Counted from the stretch's first letter, positions 1 to 8,038 are shown. The stretch: DNA of 30,715 bases from Pseudomonadota bacterium (GCA_021783385.1 JAJXTX010000005.1:1-30715), one strand, 5' to 3'. Numbers and translations are program-made. The notes: a model not told the origin generated them from the sequence alone.

Positions 1-184
1 TCAGCGCCACCGCCTCGTCGGCGCTGACCACGCCGATGTTGGCCAGCCCTTCCACGTGCGCCTTGCTGGCGCTGATGTCGTGCAGGAAGAATTCGCGATC
101 CAGCAGCACGTCGTCGCCGGCGAGGAACTGCATGATCCTCGCGTCGATCTGCACACCGGATTTTTGCCAGAGGGGCTGGGTCAT
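1..184 (-). CDS. argH: Argininosuccinate lyase, N-terminal part (cut by window edge)
   Basis: Only the first 61 codons are in the window. ArgH splits argininosuccinate into arginine and fumarate, the last step of arginine synthesis, in the cytoplasm. The translated start ([10 protein letters not shown], then [14 protein letters not shown] and SKAHVEGL) matches the N-terminus of ArgH, including the early 'D..L..D....D..AS.AH' pattern of the lyase superfamily. The start ATG overlaps the argC stop by 4 bp (ATGA), so it is translationally coupled as the last visible gene of the arg unit. Active-site residues lie outside the window and cannot be checked. Confidence 0.93.
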   Translation of the reverse strand, partial: MTQPLWQKSGVQIDARIMQFLAGDDVLLDREFFLHDISASKAHVEGLANIGVVSADEAVAL

Positions 185-1155
185 GCTGGGAGATCCTGTA
201 GGAGCGGGATCGCGGTGGTTTCGTCGACCCCGATCGCCCGATTGATGTTCTGCAGCGCCTGCGTCGCCGCACCCTTCAGCAGGTTGTCCAGCGTCGCCAC
301 GATCACCACGCGCTTGCCGTCGGCCGACATCGCAAAACCGCCGATCTCGGCGTGGTGTCGATGCGCGATGCGGCTCACCCACGGCGCCTCGTCAACCACG
401 CTGACCAACGGCTCGGCGTCATAGGCATGGCGAAAGCGCTGCAACACTTCTTCGCGTGTCGTCCTGCGCGCCAGGTACAGATTGGTGGTGACGGTGAGGC
501 CGCGAAAATGCGGCGCCACGTGCGGCATGAAGTCCACCGGCACGCCGAGATGGCGGCTGGCTTCCTTCTCGTGCAGGTGGCCGGTGAGCGCATACGGCAT
601 CAGGTTGTCGCGCAGCTTGTCCGGATCGTTCTTGTCCGACGGCGTGGTGCCGGCGCCGGAATAGCCGGACACGCCGAAGCACACCGGCGGCGCGGCCAGC
701 AGTTCCTTCAGCGGGGCGATCGAGAGCTGCATCGCGGTGGCGTAGCAGCCGGGGTTGCTGATGCGCCGCTGGCCGTGCCAGCGCTGGCGGGTCAGTTCCG
801 GCAGGCCGTAATACCAGCGCTCGTCGAAGCGATGATCGGCGGAGAGATCGACGATCAGCGGATCGACGCCGGCCTGATCGAACGCGGCCACGCAGTCGGC
901 GGCCTTGCCGTTGGGCAGCGCCAGCACCACCACGTCGGCGCCCAGCTGCGGCAGCACTTCATGCGCGGGCGCGCTGTAGCGCAGCTCGCCGCGGTACTCG
1001 GCGACATGCGCGTCCACACGCTGGCCGTCCAGCTCGCGCGAGGAGACGAACGCCAGCTCCAGCGCCGGATGCGCCGCGATCAGCCGGATCAGCTCGACGC
1101 CGGTGTGACCGCGCGCGCCGACGATGCCGATGAGTTTCTTCCGTGCAGAGGTCAT
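181..1155 (-). CDS. argC: N-acetyl-gamma-glutamyl-phosphate reductase
   Basis: This 324-residue enzyme reduces N-acetylglutamyl phosphate to the semialdehyde with NADPH, the third step of arginine synthesis. The nucleotide-binding loop GARGHTG is at residues 13-19, and the catalytic cysteine is C137 in SNPGCYAT. A downstream '[10 protein letters not shown]' stretch fits the ArgC catalytic domain. The open frame extends further upstream, but that part overlaps argB and is low-complexity, so the start was placed at MTSARKK, 4 bp after the argB stop. The last residues ([11 protein letters not shown]) are read from a sequence resembling half of a dispersed palindromic repeat, so the C-terminus may have been altered by a repeat fragment. 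Confidence 0.95.
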   Translation of the reverse strand: MTSARKKLIGIVGARGHTGVELIRLIAAHPALELAFVSSRELDGQRVDAHVAEYRGELRYSAPAHEVLPQLGADVVVLALPNGKAADCVAAFDQAGVDPLIVDLSADHRFDERWYYGLPELTRQRWHGQRRISNPGCYATAMQLSIAPLKELLAAPPVCFGVSGYSGAGTTPSDKNDPDKLRDNLMPYALTGHLHEKEASRHLGVPVDFMPHVAPHFRGLTVTTNLYLARRTTREEVLQRFRHAYDAEPLVSVVDEAPWVSRIAHRHHAEIGGFAMSADGKRVVIVATLDNLLKGAATQALQNINRAIGVDETTAIPLLQDLPA

Positions 1156-1159
1156 GGCG

Positions 1160-2497
1160 TCAATCCAGCAGCGTGGGCTGGCGCGTGGCGCAGTGCGCGA
1201 CGCAGCGCTCGATGGTGTCGAAGTCGGGCACGCCGTACCAGAACACCTTCCAGCGCGCCTGCTTGAGACAGCCGTCGGATTCGGCATAGTAGAAATGGTT
1301 GACCACGTTGCCGTGACGCGAGCGCCAGAACAGCTGCGGGTTTTCCTCGCGCATCACCTGCCACACGGCGCGGCCAAGGCCTTCGCCCTGCGCGTCATCG
1401 AGCACCGCGAACTTGTCCAGGTAGGCCAGCGTCCGGCACCCATCGAAGCGTTCCTCGGTGAGGATCATCGCGGCGCGGTAATTCTCGCTGACGTAGACGC
1501 GCTGCGGCGTGGTGCGCTCGAAGTAGTCCGGCACCAGCGCGCGGCCGAAGCTCGACTCGATCAGCGCGCGCATGCGCTCCCGGTCGATGCCGTCCCACGA
1601 GGTGTACGTGAGCACCTTCTCGCCGCGCCGCACCAGCGTGCCGGAGCCCTTGTGGGTGAACAGCTCCTTGGCCAGCTCGGCCGGGCGGGTGATCGACACT
1701 GACGAGGTCAGCGGCAGGTCGTTCAGCAGGTCGGCGATCTGTTCCAGCTTCAGGCGCATGCCGCCGTTGATCCACGGCTGCGCCAGCAGGTGCTCGAACT
1801 CGGTGCTGAGGTTGATCGAGTCGATCACCCTGCCCTGATCGTCGAGCAGGCCGCCGGTGCCGGTGAGAAACACGATCTTGTACGGCTGCAGCACGCGCAC
1901 CAGCTCGTTGGCGGCGAAGTCGGCGTTGATGTTGAGGATCTGCCCCTCCTCGGTTTCGCCCAGGCTGGCGATCACCGGGATCGAGCCGGCGCGCAGGCTG
2001 GCCTCGATCGGCGCCAGGTTGATCCGCTGCACCTTGCCGACCAGACCGTAGACATCGCGGTCGAGGTAGCTGGAGGTGAACACGCCCGACGGCACCGAGG
2101 TGGCGCGCGTGTCCATCGACTGCAGCGCCTCGACCAGCCGCAGGTTCTGCTGCTGGAACACCTTGCGCACGATCGCCAGCGCCGCCGGCGAGGTGACGCG
2201 CAGGCCGTTGATGGTCTGCTTCCGGATGCCGGCCGTGGCCAGCTCCTCGTCCAGCTGCGGGCCGGCGCCATGCAGCACGATCGGCGTCAGCCCCACCTGC
2301 TGCAGGAAGGTCAGCGACGAGGTCAGCTCGGGCAGCTCGTCGCGCAGCACCGCGCCGCCGACCTTGACCACGGCGAAGCGCTTCGCGTCGAGCTGCGAAA
2401 AGCGCTTGAGGTACTGCTGGATCTCCTTCGCGCTGCCCATGCTTTCCAGCAGGCGCACGATGGTCTGGCGGGTGCTCTTATGTTCTTGCACGGTCAT
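1160..2497 (-). CDS. argB: Bifunctional N-acetylglutamate synthase/kinase (NAGS/K)
   Basis: The 445-residue protein fuses an amino-acid kinase domain (about residues 1-285) to a GNAT-type acetyltransferase domain (about 290-445). This is the vertebrate-like NAGS/K architecture known from Xanthomonas and Maricaulis, in which one protein makes N-acetylglutamate and phosphorylates it. Kinase signatures include VVKVGGAVL near residue 42, [10 protein letters not shown], and [21 protein letters not shown] near the domain junction. The C-terminal half has acetyltransferase-like [22 protein letters not shown]. Family members are usually arginine-inhibited. The start ATG has an AAAGGA ribosome site just upstream and follows the argE' stop by 12 bp. 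No separate argA or argJ is visible, as expected with a fused enzyme. Confidence 0.95.
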   Translation of the reverse strand: MTVQEHKSTRQTIVRLLESMGSAKEIQQYLKRFSQLDAKRFAVVKVGGAVLRDELPELTSSLTFLQQVGLTPIVLHGAGPQLDEELATAGIRKQTINGLRVTSPAALAIVRKVFQQQNLRLVEALQSMDTRATSVPSGVFTSSYLDRDVYGLVGKVQRINLAPIEASLRAGSIPVIASLGETEEGQILNINADFAANELVRVLQPYKIVFLTGTGGLLDDQGRVIDSINLSTEFEHLLAQPWINGGMRLKLEQIADLLNDLPLTSSVSITRPAELAKELFTHKGSGTLVRRGEKVLTYTSWDGIDRERMRALIESSFGRALVPDYFERTTPQRVYVSENYRAAMILTEERFDGCRTLAYLDKFAVLDDAQGEGLGRAVWQVMREENPQLFWRSRHGNVVNHFYYAESDGCLKQARWKVFWYGVPDFDTIERCVAHCATRQPTLLD

Positions 2498-2509
2498 AAT
2501 CCTTTGCGT

Positions 2510-3772
2510 TCATCCCTCAACGCGAGAGTCAAAAAGCGGCCGTTCCTGGCCGCACTTCTCGACAATGCGATAGACGGTTTTCGCGTAACGAGCGAGCTGT
2601 TCCAACGCAACCCACTCGTCGGCGGTGTGCGCCTGCGCGATGTCGCCGGGGCCGTAGACGAAGGCGGTATGGCCGGCGGCGGAAAACAGCGCCGCCTCGG
2701 TCCAGAAATCCACCGCGTTGCCGATCGGGATCGCCAGTTCGTCGGCCAGATCGCGTGCGGCAAGGCGACGGCTTTCCGCCGTGGCGGTATCGCCGGCCGG
2801 CAGCGAGGCGCCGCGAAAGGTCTCGGCGAACCCGGCCGGCGGCGGCTGCACCAGGGTGCGCAGACGCTCGAGCAGCTGGTCCGGATCCATCGTCGGCAAC
2901 GGGCGAAAGCCAAAACGGACCTCGGCTGCGGGCGCAATCATGTTGGCCTTGATACCGCCCTCGACGCGGCCGATGTTGAAGCGCAGGCCGGTCAGACCAC
3001 CGAAGCGCTCATGCGCCTGCGCCGCCACGAAATCCAGCGCGGCAGCGCCCCAGCGCACCGCCTGATGCAGCGCGCTGTCGCCCGGCTGCTGCTGGCCCGA
3101 TGCGTGGCCCGCGTGGCCGGCGAAACGCATCAGCACCGACTGGATACCACGATGCGCCAGCACCGCTTCGCCGCGGGTCGGTTCGGCCACGATCACCGCG
3201 TCGTAGTGATGGCCCCTCTCCCCCTGGGAGAGGGGTTGGGGTGAGGGTTCGGTCGAAGCGGATGATATGGCTCCGCCCGCACCCTCATCCGCCCTGCGGG
3301 CACCTTCTCCCGGAGGGAGAAGGGAATGCTCGCGCAGGAAGCCCGCGATACAGCGCGGATCGTTCGCTTCTTCGTCAGTGGTGAACAGCATCGCCATGTC
3401 GCCATCACCGGCGTTCGCCACCGCGAGCAGCGCCGCCGCGGCGCCCTTGATGTCGCAGGCGCCGAGACCGATCGCGCGCTCGGCGGTGAGGCGCAGCGTA
3501 TGCGGGTCGGCGCTCCAGCCCGGCGAATCGGGCACCGTATCCAGATGCACATTGAACAGTATCCGCGGCGCACCGCGAACCGCGTGCAGGCTTACCGCGC
3601 CCGCGCCGTGATCGGTCAGCGTGAGCGTGAAACCGGGCAGCTGCGCGCGCAGGTAGTCGAAGATGCCGTCGGTGCCGATGGCGCGCGGCGGATTGCGCGT
3701 GTCGAAGCCGACCAGCGCGCGCAGGTGCGTCAGCGTGGCAGCGAGCAGCGCCGAGGAATCCGCATTTCCCAT
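2510..3772 (-). CDS. argE: N-acetylcitrulline/N-acetylornithine deacetylase (M20 family) with a repeat-encoded insertion
   Basis: M20-family zinc amidohydrolase of 420 residues that removes the acetyl group. Because the neighbouring transcarbamylase is the acetylornithine type, the natural substrate is inferred to be N-acetylcitrulline, as in Xanthomonas. Metal and catalytic motifs are present: HLDTVPDSP (residues 76-84), CDIKGA (106-111) and the acidic DEEANDP (133-139). The C-terminus has the family GDIAQAHTADE motif. Residues about 151-187 are foreign to the family: they are encoded by a palindromic repeat (3212-3324) inserted in frame between GFLREHS and HHYDAVIVAEPT. Without this stretch the length is about 383, close to relatives. 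The start MGNADSS was chosen because the frame upstream overlaps argG; the gap to the argG stop is 14 bp. Confidence 0.93.
   Translation of the reverse strand: MGNADSSALLAATLTHLRALVGFDTRNPPRAIGTDGIFDYLRAQLPGFTLTLTDHGAGAVSLHAVRGAPRILFNVHLDTVPDSPGWSADPHTLRLTAERAIGLGACDIKGAAAALLAVANAGDGDMAMLFTTDEEANDPRCIAGFLREHSLLPPGEGARRADEGAGGAISSASTEPSPQPLSQGERGHHYDAVIVAEPTRGEAVLAHRGIQSVLMRFAGHAGHASGQQQPGDSALHQAVRWGAAALDFVAAQAHERFGGLTGLRFNIGRVEGGIKANMIAPAAEVRFGFRPLPTMDPDQLLERLRTLVQPPPAGFAETFRGASLPAGDTATAESRRLAARDLADELAIPIGNAVDFWTEAALFSAAGHTAFVYGPGDIAQAHTADEWVALEQLARYAKTVYRIVEKCGQERPLFDSRVEG
3212..3324. repeat. Composite palindromic repeat element inside argE'
   Basis: On the plus strand the element opens with a hairpin (cccctctccc, loop cct, gggagagggg at 3213-3235) and closes with a second one (ccttctccc, loop gga, gggagaagg at 3303-3323). 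Between them tgaggg (3242-3247) can pair with ccctca (3282-3287), and gccc/gggc form a small hairpin (3291-3301). This CCCTCTCCC...GTGAGGG...CCCTCATCCGCCC...CTTCTCCC layout resembles dispersed intergenic repeats of Xanthomonadales and other proteobacteria. Here it sits inside a coding sequence and keeps the frame, adding about 37 codons. Boundaries are judged from the homologous protein alignment remembered for Xanthomonas ArgE' and from the hairpins, so they are good to a few bases. Confidence 0.85.
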
Positions 3773-3786
3773 GGCCGATTCCCCGC

Positions 3787-4980
3787 TCACGAACGGTTGA
3801 CCTCCGCCCACAGCGTGCTGCTCATGCCGAACAGCTTGATGAAGCCCTCGGCCTCGGCCACGCCCCAGTCGGCCGACTGCGCATACACCGCGCCCTTGGC
3901 GTTGAGGATATGCGGCGAACGCACCTCGACCGCAGTGACCTGCGCCCCGCAGGTTTCCAGCACCACCTCGCCGTTGACGCAGCGCTGGCTGCAGGCCAGA
4001 AACGCTTCGAGGTCGGCCTTCAGCGGATCGTGGTAGAAACCCTCGTACACCAGCTCCACCCACTTGCGCGCAATGTCGGGCTTGAAGCGATTCTGCTGCT
4101 TGGTCAGCACGGCTTCCTCCAGCGCGCGATGCGCCGTCAGCAGCGCCACGATGCCGGGTGCCTCGTACACGATGCGACCCTTCAGGCCGATGGTGGTGTC
4201 GCCGGTGTACATGCCGCGGCCGACGCCGTAGGCCGCGAACAGCTGGTTGAGCCGGACCAGCAGTTTCTCGCCGGCCATCTTCTCGCCGTCGATCGACACC
4301 GCCTCGCCCTGCTCGAAGCCCAGCGCGACGTGGAGCTTTGCGGACGGCCATTCGGCGCGCGGCTTGCACCATCCGCGCGCGCCCTCGCCCGGCGTCTTCC
4401 AGTGGTCGATCTCGCCGCCGGACATGGTCACGCCCAGCACGTTCTCGTTGATGGTGTAACTCTTCTGCTTGGCCCGCACTTCGAAACCGCGCGCTTCCAG
4501 ATAGGCCTGCTCGTAAGCGCGTGTCTGCGTGTGCTCTTTCTGGATCTCGCGGATCGGCGCCACGATCTGGAAGTCGCCGAGCGACTTCACCGCCAGATCG
4601 AAGCGCACCTGGTCGTTGCCCATGCCGGTGCAGCCGTGCGCAACGACCCGGGTGCCCAGCTCGGCGGCGCGCTGCAGCGCGGCCTCCACGATCAGGTAGC
4701 GATCGGACACCAGCAGCGGGTACTGGCCCTGGTAGCCCTCGCCCGCCCACACGAACGGCTTGACGAAGCCCTGCCAGATCGCCGGGCCGCCGTCGACGGT
4801 GACGTGCGAGGCCACGCCCAGCTCGGCCGCGCGCTGCTCGATGAAGGCGCGCTCCTCGGCGTCGACGCCGCCGGTGTCGGCGAACACGGTATGCACGGCC
4901 CAGCCGCGCTCCTGCAGCCAGGGCACGCAGAAGCTGGTGTCGAGGCCACCGGAAAAGGCGAGGACGATGTCTTGGCTCAT
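3787..4980 (-). CDS. argG: Argininosuccinate synthase
   Basis: The 397-residue protein joins citrulline and aspartate using ATP to form argininosuccinate. The N-type pyrophosphatase loop AFSGGLDTS is at residues 8-16, followed by the conserved [13 protein letters not shown] segment for substrate binding and YTINENVLG. Length and layout fit the family, with the diverged subgroup seen in Xanthomonadaceae. The start ATG at 4980 gives the canonical [12 protein letters not shown] beginning. It follows the osmC-like gene by 28 bp and precedes argE' by 14 bp, consistent with one transcript. Confidence 0.95.
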   Translation of the reverse strand: MSQDIVLAFSGGLDTSFCVPWLQERGWAVHTVFADTGGVDAEERAFIEQRAAELGVASHVTVDGGPAIWQGFVKPFVWAGEGYQGQYPLLVSDRYLIVEAALQRAAELGTRVVAHGCTGMGNDQVRFDLAVKSLGDFQIVAPIREIQKEHTQTRAYEQAYLEARGFEVRAKQKSYTINENVLGVTMSGGEIDHWKTPGEGARGWCKPRAEWPSAKLHVALGFEQGEAVSIDGEKMAGEKLLVRLNQLFAAYGVGRGMYTGDTTIGLKGRIVYEAPGIVALLTAHRALEEAVLTKQQNRFKPDIARKWVELVYEGFYHDPLKADLEAFLACSQRCVNGEVVLETCGAQVTAVEVRSPHILNAKGAVYAQSADWGVAEAEGFIKLFGMSSTLWAEVNRS

Positions 4981-5008
4981 GGCTTGCGGATCCTGAAAGG
5001 GGAAAGGG

Positions 5009-5482
5009 TCAGATCGGTGCGACGACGATGCATGGCTCGCAGCGCACGGGAAAATTCACCGAGTTGGCGATGAAACAGGCATGGTGGGCATCGGCATGCG
5101 CCGCCTCGGCGCGGGCGGGATCGCTGGCGGCGCTGATGGTCACGCTGGGGCGCAGCACGACCTCGACGAAGCGGCCGCCGTCACCCTCGGTCGCCATCGT
5201 ACCTTCGGCGGCGTCACGGTAGCTGGTGACCACCACGCCGGCGACGGTTGCCATGTGCAGGTACGAAAGCATGTGGCAGGTGGACAGCGCGGCCACCAGC
5301 ATGTCCTCCGGGTTGTGCCGGGTGGCGTCGCCGCGGAACGCGGGATCCGCTGAGCCTTCCAGCAGCGGCTTGCCGGACACGCGGATCACATGGCTGCGGC
5401 TGTAGCTGCGATAGCCGTCGGTGCCGGTGCCGCGGTTGCCGGTCCACTCGATCTCGACGCGGTAGTGATGCTGGCCAGTCAT
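5009..5482 (-). CDS. OsmC/Ohr-family peroxiredoxin-like protein
   Basis: The 157-residue protein belongs to the OsmC family, cytoplasmic thiol peroxidases acting on organic hydroperoxides. The two family cysteines are seen at C69 (AALSTCHML) and C136 ([14 protein letters not shown]). The early [15 protein letters not shown] block is the standard OsmC motif. An upstream ATG would add ten residues, but the start at MTGQHHY overlaps the preceding paiB-like stop as ATGA, which favours translational coupling. It lies inside the arginine unit between the paiB-like gene and argG. Its link to arginine synthesis is unknown; peroxidase substrate cannot be told from sequence. Confidence 0.88.
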   Translation of the reverse strand: MTGQHHYRVEIEWTGNRGTGTDGYRSYSRSHVIRVSGKPLLEGSADPAFRGDATRHNPEDMLVAALSTCHMLSYLHMATVAGVVVTSYRDAAEGTMATEGDGGRFVEVVLRPSVTISAASDPARAEAAHADAHHACFIANSVNFPVRCEPCIVVAPI

Positions 5483-6105
5483 GTCCTGGCGGCCTCCTGC
5501 CGCATCATCCATTCGGCCAGCTCACGATCGCCATCGGCATCGCGCAGGCGCAGGCCCTCGATCACGCCGGCGCGGTTGCCGTCGGGGTGGTTCTGGCTCA
5601 GCTTGAACTTGCCCTCGATGCGCTCGATCGCGATGGCGATGCCGACGATCGCGCGCAGCGATTTCTCGATGTGATCCGCCGGCGCATCCGACACCTGCCA
5701 CGGCTGCGGCTGCGCCGCTTCGTGATGATCGGTGAGCCTCTCCAGCAGCCGGCGCAACCATGCTGCGTCGTCGATCACGCGCAGCCGCCCGTGCACGTGC
5801 ACCACGGCATAGTTCCAGGTCGGCACCTCGCGCCCGGTCTCGTGCTTGCTCGGGTACCAGTTCGGGCTGATGTAGCCATCCGGGCCACGGAAGATCAGCA
5901 GCACCTCGGCGCCGTCGGCCTGCGCCAGCTCGTTGCCGCGCGCGACGTGGCCATGCAGCGTGGCCGCGTCGATCAGCTCGAACGGCAGATGGTTGGCGGT
6001 CAACCCGCTCGCCGCATGGGTCACCACGGTGGCGAACGGGTACTCCCGCATCAGCCCCTGCAGGGCATCGACGCGGGTCTCGCGAAAATAGCCTGGCGTG
6101 TACAT
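5479..6105 (-). CDS. PaiB-like FMN-binding split-barrel protein
   Basis: The 208-residue protein begins MYTPGYFRE and contains ANHLPFEL, GHVARGNELAQ, the YISPNWYPSK block, VPTWNYAVVHVHG and a C-terminal KLSQNHP motif. These are hallmarks of the PaiB family (FMN-binding negative transcriptional regulator/protease synthase regulator). The family is named from Bacillus PaiB, which modulates sporulation and protease genes, but most members have no proven regulatory role and may be flavin or haem enzymes. It starts 13 bp after the argF' stop and overlaps the osmC-like gene by 4 bp. No helix-turn-helix was recognised, so a direct regulator role is not supported by what is seen. Confidence 0.88.
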   Translation of the reverse strand: MYTPGYFRETRVDALQGLMREYPFATVVTHAASGLTANHLPFELIDAATLHGHVARGNELAQADGAEVLLIFRGPDGYISPNWYPSKHETGREVPTWNYAVVHVHGRLRVIDDAAWLRRLLERLTDHHEAAQPQPWQVSDAPADHIEKSLRAIVGIAIAIERIEGKFKLSQNHPDGNRAGVIEGLRLRDADGDRELAEWMMRQEAART

Positions 6106-6118
6106 GGCGGCGTCTGGC

Positions 6119-7126
6119 TCAGCGACCGACGAGCAGCGAGACCATCACCGCCTTCTGCACGTGCAGGCGGTTTTCGGCCTCGTCGATGGCGATGCAGGCG
6201 GGCGAATCCATCACCGCATCGGTGGCCTTGATGTTCCGCCGCAGCGGCAGGCAGTGGCTGAACAGGCCGTGGTTGGTCAGCGCCATCTTCGCTTCGTCGA
6301 CGATGAAGTGCTTGTGCGCCTCGCGAATCGGCTTCTCCTGCTCCCAGCGGCCGAAATACGGCAGCGCGCCCCAGCTCTTGGCGTAGACCACGTCGGCGCC
6401 ACGATAGGCTTCCTCGACGTCGTGGCTGACCTTGAGCGAGCCGCCGTTCTGCTCCGCGTTCAGGCGGCCAAACGCCATGTAGCGCTCGTCCAGCACGTAG
6501 TCGGGCGTGGGGCACAGCAGGGTCACGTCCATGCCGAGCTTGGTGGCTATCAGCAGGGCCGAGTTGGCCACCGCAGTGTTCAGCGGCTTGGGGTGGTAGG
6601 TCCAGGTCAGCACGTACTTCCTGTTCTGCAGGCTGCCCAGATGCTCCTGCAGCGCCAGCGCGTGTGCCAGCTCCTGGCATGGATGGGTGATCGTCTCCAT
6701 GTTGATCACCGGCACCGTGGCATGCGCGGCGAACGCCTTGATCACGGTGTCCTCGCGGTCCACCGACCAGTCCTGGAACTTCGGGAAGGCGCGCACCGCG
6801 ATCAGGTCGACGTAGCGCGAGAGCACGCGCGCCACCTCGGCGATGTGCTCCTCGGTATCACCGTCCATCACGCGGCCCGGTTCGAACTCGATCGGCCACG
6901 CGTCCTTGCCCGGCGCCAGCACGATCGCGTGGGCGCCGAGCTGGAACGCGCCCAGCTCGAAGCTGGTGCGCGTGCGCATCGACGGGTTGAAAAACAGCAG
7001 CGCAATCGACTTGCCGGCCAGCTGCTGGCCGTGCGGCGAGCGCTTGAAGGCGGCGGCCTGCTGCAGCAGCGCGTCGATCTCGGCGCGGCTGCAATCCTGG
7101 GTCGTGATGAAATGCCGAAGGGTCAT
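6119..7126 (-). CDS. argF': N-acetylornithine carbamoyltransferase (AOTCase)
   Basis: The 335-residue enzyme transfers a carbamoyl group from carbamoyl phosphate to N-acetylornithine, giving N-acetylcitrulline. The carbamoyl-phosphate loop SMRTRTS is at residues 49-55 and HCLP at 291-294. Residues diagnostic for AOTCase in the Xanthomonas campestris enzyme are present at the same numbers: W77 (in KDAW), E92 (in DGDTEEH; proline in succinylornithine enzymes) and E144 (in NMETITHPCQ). K300 aligns with the carboxylated lysine K302. The start MTLRHF was chosen because the frame upstream runs through a transcription terminator. It is the first structural gene of the arg unit, and expression is probably set by the attenuator at 7208-7379. 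Confidence 0.96.
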   Translation of the reverse strand: MTLRHFITTQDCSRAEIDALLQQAAAFKRSPHGQQLAGKSIALLFFNPSMRTRTSFELGAFQLGAHAIVLAPGKDAWPIEFEPGRVMDGDTEEHIAEVARVLSRYVDLIAVRAFPKFQDWSVDREDTVIKAFAAHATVPVINMETITHPCQELAHALALQEHLGSLQNRKYVLTWTYHPKPLNTAVANSALLIATKLGMDVTLLCPTPDYVLDERYMAFGRLNAEQNGGSLKVSHDVEEAYRGADVVYAKSWGALPYFGRWEQEKPIREAHKHFIVDEAKMALTNHGLFSHCLPLRRNIKATDAVMDSPACIAIDEAENRLHVQKAVMVSLLVGR

Positions 7127-7207
7127 GGATGGAATCGCTCGTGGTGGATAGTCCGGCCATGGATAACCGGTTTTGCCATTCGCGGACGAATCCGCGTGAA
7201 GTACAGC

Positions 7208-7242
7208 CCAAAACAAAAAACCCGGCACGCAGGCCGGGTTTT
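7208..7242 (-). terminator. Intrinsic terminator in the argF' leader (attenuator)
   Basis: Read on the minus strand, AAAACCCGGC (7242-7233), a 6-nt loop and GCCGGGTTTT (7226-7217) form a 10-bp stem, followed by a T-rich tract (7220-7211). This is a textbook Rho-independent terminator. It lies 81 bp upstream of argF' on the transcribed strand and downstream of an Arg-rich leader ORF, so it would cut argF' transcription when formed. The next gene upstream (stop at 7511) has its own hairpin at 7457-7480, which makes a simple end-of-gene role less likely. Confidence 0.88.
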
Positions 7243-7284
7243 GTCGTCGATTCACATGAAACGCGTGCGACAGCCTACCCGGCC
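7232..7284 (-). promoter_or_regulatory. Candidate antiterminator pairing in the arg leader
   Basis: On the minus strand GGCCGGGT (7284-7277), spanning the last codons and stop of the leader peptide, is the exact reverse complement of ACCCGGCC (7239-7232) in the 5' arm of the terminator. The 8-bp G/C-rich pairing is mutually exclusive with the terminator stem. A ribosome that reaches the leader stop codon would cover the first segment and let the terminator form; one stalled at the Arg codons upstream would leave it free. The pairing is seen directly; the mechanism is inferred. Confidence 0.7.
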
Positions 7285-7379
7285 GAATGTCGATACAGCG
7301 GTCGGCGCGCACGCGACGTCATCCCGGCAGCCGCGCGGGCGCTGGTGAGTACGGTGGCGGTATAGACGGCTGCGGACAT
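7275..7379 (-). CDS. Arg-rich leader peptide (34 residues)
   Basis: The small ORF starts at an ATG with a TGGA element about 8 nt upstream and ends in TAG 33 nt before the terminator stem. Its C-terminal part reads MTSRARRPLYRHSAG, and five of 34 residues are arginine, four of them within nine codons (CGT, CGC, CGA, CGA). An inner ATG at 7322 could also start a 15-residue version, but no good ribosome site is visible there. Too short for ordinary gene callers. Position between a candidate promoter and a terminator ahead of argF' suggests it senses charged tRNA-Arg rather than acting as a protein. Confidence 0.65.
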   Translation of the reverse strand: MSAAVYTATVLTSARAAAGMTSRARRPLYRHSAG

Positions 7380-7403
7380 GCAGAATTCCAGTGGCGAGCG
7401 CGC

Positions 7404-7432
7404 ATGATGGCGAGAAATTCGCTGCCATGCAA
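7404..7432 (-). promoter_or_regulatory. Candidate sigma-70 promoter of the arg unit
   Basis: On the minus strand TTGCAT (7432-7427) is followed after 17 nt by CATCAT (7409-7404). Matches to consensus are only 3/6 and 4/6, but the spacing is ideal and transcription would begin some 20 nt before the leader-peptide ATG. No ArgR-type box (TGAAT..ATTCA) was recognised near it. Confidence 0.4.
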
Positions 7433-7456
7433 CAGGCGCAGCCCTGGCGGATATGA

Positions 7457-7480
7457 GATCGCCGCCCGCAGGCGGCGATC
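7457..7480 (-). terminator. Hairpin after the glycine-zipper gene
   Basis: A perfect 10-bp inverted repeat, gatcgccgcc with loop cgca and ggcggcgatc, lies 30 nt past the stop codon of the gene ending at 7511. It lacks a T-run, so it may be a Rho-independent terminator of weak type or a 3'-end stabilising hairpin. Confidence 0.6.
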
Positions 7481-7510
7481 TGTGGAGCAGCAGCGGCCCG
7501 AATCGCAGGT

Positions 7511-8038
7511 TCAGTCGGCCGGCAGTACCTGCACGCGCACGCGCAGGCGCTCGCCGGGGTCGTAGCTCAGCCGCGAGTTGTAGACCTCGCCGCGATAGCG
7601 GTATTCCACGTCGTAGCCGACGATGCGGCGCTGCTCGCTCACCTGATCGACCTGGCGACAGCGCGTCTGGGTGGATTCGTAGGTGCTGCCATGGTCGGAG
7701 ACGCGGTTGCCCACTGCCCCGCCGGCGACTGCACCGACCACGGTAGCGGCCGTGCGGCCGTCGCCCTTGCCCACCGTGTGGCCCAGCACGCCGCCGATCA
7801 CCGCGCCCAGCACGGTGCCCGCGGTGCTGTTGCCGGGGTCGCGACGGACCACCGGCTGGTCGTAGCACTCCTGCTGCGGCACTTCGGTGCGCGTGACGCC
7901 CTGCACCGGGTCCACCCGCAACACGTCGGCCCAGCCGTAATGGGCATTGTCGTCACTGTTCGGGTAACGCATGCCCTGCGCGCTGACGCCGGTGGCCGTG
8001 AGGGCCAGCACCAACGCGGTAAGCCAAAACCTGGTCAT
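7511..8038 (-). CDS. Glycine-zipper 2TM-domain envelope protein
   Basis: The 175-residue exported protein has a signal peptide (MTRFWLTALVLALTATGVSA, cleavage likely after residue 20) without a lipobox cysteine. A glycine-zipper segment at about 73-112 (GTVLGAVIGGVLGHTVGKGD, then a second GAVAGGAVGNRV run) matches the Rickettsia 17-kDa antigen/SlyB-like domain, which usually sits in or near the outer membrane. The C-terminal third is rich in Arg/Tyr beta-like sequence (YDVEYRYRGEVYNSRLSYDP), common in Xanthomonadales members. The start MTRF was preferred to an ATG four codons upstream because GGAG lies 6 nt before it. It is divergent from cysS. Exact function unknown. Confidence 0.82.
   Translation of the reverse strand: MTRFWLTALVLALTATGVSAQGMRYPNSDDNAHYGWADVLRVDPVQGVTRTEVPQQECYDQPVVRRDPGNSTAGTVLGAVIGGVLGHTVGKGDGRTAATVVGAVAGGAVGNRVSDHGSTYESTQTRCRQVDQVSEQRRIVGYDVEYRYRGEVYNSRLSYDPGERLRVRVQVLPAD

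Noticed and set aside
352..5073. Long plus-strand ORFs opposite the arg genes (352-1266, 1790-3244, 3910-5073)
   Set aside because: They are antisense shadows typical of high-GC coding DNA; the minus-strand frames encode recognised arginine enzymes with intact motifs.
7217..7242. Terminator at 7217-7242 as the simple end of the glycine-zipper gene
   Set aside because: That gene stops 270 bp away and has its own hairpin at 7457-7480; a promoter-like pair and an Arg-rich ORF with complementary antiterminator lie between.
6098..7348. 416-codon plus-strand ORF opposite argF'
   Set aside because: Shadow of argF'; His/Arg/Gly-rich translation with no domain and running through the terminator hairpin.
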